A stretch of 64,000 nucleotides of DNA from Catenulispora sp. EB89. Lineage in GTDB: Bacteria > Actinomycetota > Actinomycetes > Streptomycetales > Catenulisporaceae. Shown piece by piece: positions 59,406-64,000 of the stretch. The notes beneath the pieces were generated by a model. The model was not told the DNA's origin. It ran no database searches and was given only the letters and a program-made list of their open reading frames with translations. Both the position numbers and the translations under genes were made by a program. The stretch lies in contig NZ_JBGCCU010000028.1 in NCBI RefSeq assembly GCF_041261445.1, forward strand, positions 1 to 64,000, read 5' to 3'. How positions within the stretch are numbered: the first letter of the stretch is position 1; each line of letters opens with the position of its first letter.

Positions 59406-62400
59406 CTAGGCGGCGTTCTCGTCGTCCTCGTCCGCGCGCTCGGTGACGCCGGCCGACTCGAAAGTCGCCACGTCCCGCAGCGCGCGCACCGCCGCCTGCA
59501 CCAACGGTAGAGCCAGCACCGCTCCGCTGCCCTCCCCCAACCGCAATTCGAGATCGATCAGCGGGACCACGCCCAGGGCCTCCAGCGCGAGCTGGTGCCC
59601 GGACTCGGCCGAGCGGTGCCCGGCGACCATGGCCGCGGTGGCGTCCGGGGCCAGCGCCTGGGCCACCAGCGCCGCGGCGCCGGCGATCACGCCGTCCAGG
59701 ATCACCGGGATCCGCAGGCTGGCCGCGCCCAGGATGAAGCCGGCCAGCGCCGCGTGCTCCAGGCCGCCGACCGCGGCCAGCACGCCCAGCGGGTCCGCCG
59801 GGTCCGGCCGGTGCAGGTCCAGGGCCCGGCGCACGACGTCCACCTTGTGCGCGTAGGTCTGCTCGTCTATCCCGGTGCCGTAGCCGGTGACCTGGGTCGG
59901 CGAGGCGCCGGTGAACGCCGCGATCAGCGCCGCGCTCGCGGTGGTGTTCGCGATGCCCATGTCGCCGGTCAGCAACACCTTGTTGCCGGCCGCGACCAGG
60001 TCGCGCGCGGTCTCGACGCCGACCTCCAGCGCGGTCAGCGCCTCCTCGCGGGTCATCGCCGGGCCCTCGGCCAGGTCCGCGGTGCCGTAGCGGATCTTGC
60101 GCGGCACCAGCCCGGTCTGCTGCGGCAGGTCGGCGTTGACGCCGACGTCCACCACGCACACCTCGGCGCCGATCTGGTGCGCGAAGGCGTTGACCACGGC
60201 CCCGCCCGACAGGAAGTTGAGCACCATCTGCGCGGTGACCTCCTGCGGCCAGGGCGTGACGCCCTGCGCGTGTACGCCGTGGTCGGCGGCGAAGATCGCG
60301 ACCGCGGCGGGCTCCGGAATCGGCGGCGGGAACACCCCGGCCAACCCGGTGAGCTGCACGGAGACGTCCTCCAGGACGCCCAGCGAGCCGAGCGGCTTGG
60401 TCATCACCTCCTGGCGGGCCAGCGCGGCGTCGGCGGCGGCCTCGTCCAGCGGGGCGATCGCGGCCAGGGTCTCCTCCAGCAGCGACACCGGGCTGCTGCC
60501 GGGCAGCGCGCGCCGGCCGTACTGCTCGTCGTGCACGGCCCAGGCCAGCGGCCGCCGCTTGGCCCAGCCGGCGCCGGACAGCTCCGGCTCGCCCGGGAAC
60601 TCGTGGACGAAGCCGACGCACAGGTACGCCACCACCGACAGGTGGTCCGGCAGGTCCAGGGTCCGGGTGAGCTCGCGCTCGTCGAAGAACGACACCCAGC
60701 CCACGCCCAGCCCCTCGGCCCGCGCGGCGAGCCACAGGTTCTCCACCGCCAGCGCGGCGCTGTACGGCGCCATCTGCGGCTGCGAGTGCCGGCCCAGCGT
60801 GTGCCGGCCGCCGCGGGTCGGGTCGCAGGTCACGACGATGTTGACCGGGGTGTCGAGGATGGCCTCGATCTTCAGGTCCTTGAACGCCTTCTGCCGCGCC
60901 TTGGGCAGCGAGGCGGAGTAGGCGTCGCGCTGGCGCGCGGCCAGTTCGTGCACGGCCTGCCGGGTCTCGCGGCTGCGCAGCACGAGGAAGTCCCAGGGCT
61001 GGGAGAAGCCGACGCTCGGCGCGGTGTGCGCGGCCTCCAGGACCCGGGTGAGGACTTCGTCCGGGATCGGGTCGGCGAGGAACGTGGAGCGCACGTCGCG
61101 GCGTTCGCGGATGACGCGGTGCACGGCGGCGAGTTCGGCGTCGTCGTACGGGGGGACGCGGGGGACATCGTCGTAGGGCTCGTCGTCGGTGTCGTAGAGG
61201 TCGTCGTCGACGGCCTGGAGCGGGGCCGGGATCTGGCCGGGGGTCTGGCTTTGACCCTGGGCCGGGATCTGACCCTGGGCCGGGATCTGGCCCTGGACCG
61301 GGATCTGGCCCTGAACCTGGCCCTGGCCCTGGATCTGGCCTTCGAGCTCGACGGCCTCGGCCTCGGCGGATTCCGGCCCGGCGGTCGCGGCCCACGGGAC
61401 CAACATCTCCGGCTCGGCGTCGGCGTCGGCGTCCTCGTCGAGCGCCGCGTCCTCGACCGGCGCGATGGCCACGGTCGGGGTCGCGAACACCGGTCCGGGC
61501 TCCTCCCCCGCCCCGCCGAACTCGACGCCCTCGCTCGGGTCGTCGAACACCGGCGGCGCCGGCTCGAAGCGCGGCGGGTCGAGGTGCGCGCCGAGCGGGG
61601 GCTCGGTCTGCGCCTCGGCGGCCCCGGCGGCACCGAGGCCGTAGTCGGGGCTGGTGTTGGGGGTCAGCGGACGGTCGCCGAAGGAGGGCATGCCGCCCTC
61701 CGGCGCGCCGAAGACCGGGGTCGGCGGCGCGGGCTGGGCGGACTGCGGAGACTGTGCGGACTGCCCGGACTCGACGGCCGCGCCGAACACGGGCTCGTCC
61801 ACGGGCCGCGTACCGAACGACGGCTCGTTGCCGGGCCGCGCACCGAACGACGGGTCGTTACCGGCCTGCGGCGCGAAGGCCTGCGGGCCGCCGAACGTCG
61901 CCTGCGGGTCGATGCCCCCGGAGTGCGCGTCCTGCGCCGGCGGGAAGGCGGCCTCGTCGGCGGCCGGCGGGAAGCCCTGCGGGCGCGAGCCGAAGCTGGA
62001 ATCGCCGCCGGACTCCTCGGCCTCGCCGAAGCCCGGGGCGGGCGGGAAGGGCGGGTGCCCGGACTGCGGGCCGTCGAAAACAGCCTCGTCCGCGCCGAAG
62101 CCGCCGACCGGGGAGAAGCCCTGGGTACCACCGGCGGGCGGAAACCCTTGCGGAGCGCCGAACCCGGGCGCGCCGGCCGGCGGGAAGCCTTGCGGGGCAC
62201 CGAATCCGGTGTTGTTCACGGGCGGGAAGCCCTGGTCGCCGAACCCGCGGTCCTCACCGCCCGGGAAGCCCTGGTCGCCGAATGCCTGCTCTTCACCCTG
62301 CGGCGCACCGAAGCCCTGCGGCCCGGGCGGGAAACCCTGCTCAGCGAACGCCTGGTCCTCGCCCTGCGGCGCACCGAAACCTTGCGACCTGGGCGGGAAA

Positions 62401-63779
62401 CCCTGCTCGCCGAATCCGCGATCATCACCCTGCGGTGCCGCAAAACCCTGCGCACCGCCCGGGAAGCCCTGCTCTTCGCCCTGCGGCGCGGCAAAACCCT
62501 GCGGTCCCGGCGGGAAGCCCTGCTCGCCGAACGTCTGCTCCTCGGCCTGCGGTGCCGCGAATCCCTGCGGCCCGGGCGGGAAGCCCTGCGGCGTGCCGAA
62601 GCCGCCCGGCGCCTCGTCGGCGGCGAAGTCGGCGTTCTGGCCGGGGTGCTGGCCGAAGGAGTCATGGCCGGGGTCGTCGAGGACCGCCGGGATGATGTCC
62701 GTCGGCTGGTCGTAGGAGGCCGGGCCACGGAGGGGTGCGCGCAGGTCGAAGCCGGGGCGCTCGGGCGTCTCCGGGGCGTCGAAGACGCTGATGTCGACCT
62801 GGCCGCGCGGGTCGCGGGGGTCGCGCGGCAGGGCGGTGCGGTCGGCGGCCTCGTCGAAGTCGTTGCCGTCGGCCGGGGACGCCTGCTGCGGGACCACCGG
62901 GTCGCGGCGGAACACGTCGAACTGCTGGGCCTGGCGCAGCGCCTCGGCGCCGCGCGCGCCCGGCGAGCGGCGGGGCGTGGGGCCGGAGTCGGCATTCGAG
63001 TCGCGCTGCTGCGGGACGCCGAAGTTGCCGCGGTTCTCAGAACCCTGATTCCGGGGGCCGGGCTGCGGGCCGCGGCCCGGCGGCGGTTGCATCGAGGGCA
63101 TCACCGGACGCTGCGGACGGCCGGGGTCGCCCAGGCCGCGCGCGCCGTCCACCGGACCGCGCGGGCCGTTCGGCGGCTGGTCGCGGAACACCGATCCGGG
63201 CGGCACCGCGGGCCCGCCCGGCGCACCGGCCGGACGCGGACGGATCGGACGGGTCGGACGATTCGCCGAATCCGGACCCTGCGGTCCGCCAAGACCACCG
63301 GGCCCACCAGGACCGCCGGAAACGCCACCGGGTCCGCCAGGACCGCCACCCCCGCGCCGACCCTGCTCCGGTCCGCCGAACGCGCCGCGCGGCTCTTGGC
63401 CGTCGCGCATCCGCATACCGGGGCCAGGTCCGCCAGGACCACCAGGACCACCAGGACCGCCGGGGCCGGCCGGACCGCCGGGCCCACCCTGGCCGCCGCC
63501 GGCGCCACCCGCGCCACCACGACCGCCGCCAGGCCCGCCGGGTCCCCCAGGCCCCCCGGGCCCACCCGGTCCCGCAGAACCGTTACGCGGCCCCGGGAAA
63601 TCGCCGGCACCGTCGTCGTCGAACACCAGCCTGCTGAACTCGGCGGTCGGCGCGTTGTCGTCGTAGGGCCCGGCGCCGGGAGGGAAATCGCCCTCGAACG
63701 GCGCCCTCCCGGAGCCTTCACGCCCGAAATCGTCGGCACCGGTCACCGTGGGTTCCTCGATCCTGTCGTTCCATACCAT
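59406..63779 (-). CDS. cobT: BluB-CobT fusion with ~870-residue low-complexity N-terminus
   Basis: A 1457-residue protein. Residues about 875-1085 form a BluB domain (5,6-dimethylbenzimidazole synthase; VGFSQPWDFLV, GLGVGWVSFF), which cuts reduced FMN to make the lower ligand base of cobalamin. Residues about 1097-1457 form CobT (nicotinate-nucleotide:dimethylbenzimidazole phosphoribosyltransferase; FAADHGVHAQGVTPWPQ, TGDMGIANTTASAAL, GYGTGIDEQ), which activates that base. Both catalytic parts look complete. Residues 1-870 are Gly/Pro-rich with collagen-like GPGGPGG runs and about seven copies of a near 22-residue GFPPGPQGFGAPQ unit, and later Asp/Glu-rich, so disordered. The start is an ATG with CGGGA eight bases upstream; a GTG 11 codons on is also possible. 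Next gene is cobA. Fusion and length are firm; role of the head is not known. Confidence 0.9.
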   Translation of the reverse strand: MVWNDRIEEPTVTGADDFGREGSGRAPFEGDFPPGAGPYDDNAPTAEFSRLVFDDDGAGDFPGPRNGSAGPGGPGGPGGPGGPGGGRGGAGGAGGGQGGPGGPAGPGGPGGPGGPGGPGPGMRMRDGQEPRGAFGGPEQGRRGGGGPGGPGGVSGGPGGPGGLGGPQGPDSANRPTRPIRPRPAGAPGGPAVPPGSVFRDQPPNGPRGPVDGARGLGDPGRPQRPVMPSMQPPPGRGPQPGPRNQGSENRGNFGVPQQRDSNADSGPTPRRSPGARGAEALRQAQQFDVFRRDPVVPQQASPADGNDFDEAADRTALPRDPRDPRGQVDISVFDAPETPERPGFDLRAPLRGPASYDQPTDIIPAVLDDPGHDSFGQHPGQNADFAADEAPGGFGTPQGFPPGPQGFAAPQAEEQTFGEQGFPPGPQGFAAPQGEEQGFPGGAQGFAAPQGDDRGFGEQGFPPRSQGFGAPQGEDQAFAEQGFPPGPQGFGAPQGEEQAFGDQGFPGGEDRGFGDQGFPPVNNTGFGAPQGFPPAGAPGFGAPQGFPPAGGTQGFSPVGGFGADEAVFDGPQSGHPPFPPAPGFGEAEESGGDSSFGSRPQGFPPAADEAAFPPAQDAHSGGIDPQATFGGPQAFAPQAGNDPSFGARPGNEPSFGTRPVDEPVFGAAVESGQSAQSPQSAQPAPPTPVFGAPEGGMPSFGDRPLTPNTSPDYGLGAAGAAEAQTEPPLGAHLDPPRFEPAPPVFDDPSEGVEFGGAGEEPGPVFATPTVAIAPVEDAALDEDADADAEPEMLVPWAATAGPESAEAEAVELEGQIQGQGQVQGQIPVQGQIPAQGQIPAQGQSQTPGQIPAPLQAVDDDLYDTDDEPYDDVPRVPPYDDAELAAVHRVIRERRDVRSTFLADPIPDEVLTRVLEAAHTAPSVGFSQPWDFLVLRSRETRQAVHELAARQRDAYSASLPKARQKAFKDLKIEAILDTPVNIVVTCDPTRGGRHTLGRHSQPQMAPYSAALAVENLWLAARAEGLGVGWVSFFDERELTRTLDLPDHLSVVAYLCVGFVHEFPGEPELSGAGWAKRRPLAWAVHDEQYGRRALPGSSPVSLLEETLAAIAPLDEAAADAALARQEVMTKPLGSLGVLEDVSVQLTGLAGVFPPPIPEPAAVAIFAADHGVHAQGVTPWPQEVTAQMVLNFLSGGAVVNAFAHQIGAEVCVVDVGVNADLPQQTGLVPRKIRYGTADLAEGPAMTREEALTALEVGVETARDLVAAGNKVLLTGDMGIANTTASAALIAAFTGASPTQVTGYGTGIDEQTYAHKVDVVRRALDLHRPDPADPLGVLAAVGGLEHAALAGFILGAASLRIPVILDGVIAGAAALVAQALAPDATAAMVAGHRSAESGHQLALEALGVVPLIDLELRLGEGSGAVLALPLVQAAVRALRDVATFESAGVTERADEDDENAA
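62110..62610 (-). repeat. tandem repeats coding for GFPPGPQGFGAPQ-type units in cobT
   Basis: Within the cobT head the 66-bp unit encoding about 22 residues (GFPPGPQGFGAPQGEEQAF plus three) recurs four to five times, with shorter variants on both sides. The copies differ at synonymous and some amino-acid positions, so they are old enough to have diverged. Confidence 0.75.
63280..63590 (-). repeat. collagen-like Gly-Pro-Gly run in cobT
   Basis: The region codes for strings of GPGGPGG, GGAGG and GGQGG units, mostly Gly, Pro and Ala, without charged interruptions. Confidence 0.75.
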
Positions 63780-64000
63780 GGTTCGTATCCCGCTCCCGTT
63801 TCCCCGTGTCCCCCTTGTCAGCGGGGGTTTGCGTTCGCGTGGGCGCTGCCAAGTATTGCTTGTGAACGGCCGCGCGCGGCCCGGAAGAGCATACGCAGCC
63901 CCTGATCGGGTTGACTAAAAAGCCCGGTCCGTCACCCAAGCTCACCCCAAAGAACGAATACCGGCGCCGCCGGGGCCAGGCGGAGCGCGTCCCCCGGTCG
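63780..64000. other. upstream region of cobT, no gene seen
   Basis: No open frame of note. I looked for a cobalamin riboswitch on the minus strand and found no GCCACTG B12 box or the surrounding stem arrangement. A short C5/G5 hairpin (about 63808-63828) lies 30 bases before the start codon and could slow transcription or translation. A minus-strand TATGCT element near 63886 with an upstream TTAGTC is a weak promoter candidate. Confidence 0.4.

Noticed and set aside
57376-61395. A 1339-residue open frame running through cobA and part of cobT in another frame
   Set aside because: It is a by-product of high GC. Only its last 221 residues (57376-58041) read as a normal protein, while the rest is Arg/Gly/Ala/Pro-rich without a family and overlaps two well-supported genes.
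63780-64000. Cobalamin riboswitch before cobT
   Set aside because: No B12 box or the characteristic stem order could be found on the minus strand.

Overview
The window is very GC-rich, with near-saturated G/C third codon positions, GTG/TTG starts and many leaderless-looking genes. It reads as chromosomal core DNA of an actinomycete. F420-type enzymes, phosphatidylinositol mannoside genes, a WhiB protein, a helix-turn-helix/TPR regulator of the kind found in Streptomyces, and the order rel-apt-secF-secD-yajC-ruvB-ruvA-ruvC-yebC-pdxT-pdxS all support this. I lean toward a filamentous genus of the Catenulispora/Streptomyces type but cannot fix the genus. I saw no tRNA, rRNA, CRISPR array, insertion sequence or prophage.

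Layout. 0.3-6.9 kb: accessory genes (cupin, FetB permease, acidic membrane protein, GNAT, the MocR-type regulator/YczE pair, an F420 split-barrel protein, an unknown). 7.0-13.4 kb: aspS and hisS with a 4-bp overlap, a metallo-hydrolase, then a lipid-anchored or TM-anchored cyclophilin and a DUF349 protein on the other strand. 13.6-27.1 kb: a long minus-strand block of housekeeping genes: bifunctional Rel, apt, secF/secD, yajC, ruvB/ruvA/ruvC, yebC, pdxT/pdxS. 27.2-30.1 kb: four poorly known genes inserted between pdxS and pimA, including a divergent CGNR regulator/TPR-like pair that shares its start-codon region. 30.1-35.0 kb: the pgsA-acyltransferase-pimA operon for phosphatidylinositol mannosides, and leuA. 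35.1-39.3 kb: a FadR-type GntR regulator, an EF-G-like protein whose promoter carries the same 9-bp box as the regulator's, and a DCC/HIT pair. 39.4-46.8 kb: a Ski2-like helicase, M50 protease, Tex, ndk and a methyltransferase. 47.0-53.4 kb: an MMPL exporter, an LLM/FAD-monooxygenase pair and an HTH/TPR regulator. 54.0-57.3 kb: whiB, a TrmH-type methyltransferase, TetR and an aldo/keto reductase. 57.4-63.8 kb: a DUF5666-like membrane protein, a fused precorrin-2 dehydrogenase/SUMT and a giant BluB-CobT fusion, that is, siroheme/cobalamin synthesis.

A recurrent theme is lengthening of conserved proteins by low-complexity tails or insertions: Rel (about 265 N-terminal residues), SecD (about 130-residue Ser/Thr/Pro insert), YajC (acidic tail), PimA (Ala/Glu repeats), Tex (Gly/Arg tail) and CobT (about 870-residue Gly/Pro/Gln head). 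A second theme is short start-proximal -10 boxes of the form TAnnnT, 6-8 bases before the start codon, implying many leaderless mRNAs. The most interesting regulatory structures are the alternating CGCCTACA/TGTAGGCG array over the overlapping divergent start codons at 29.34 kb, the shared TGGTACAAC box of the GntR/EF-G-like pair, the nested dyads between the MocR regulator and yczE, and five 18-bp tandem repeats after whiB.
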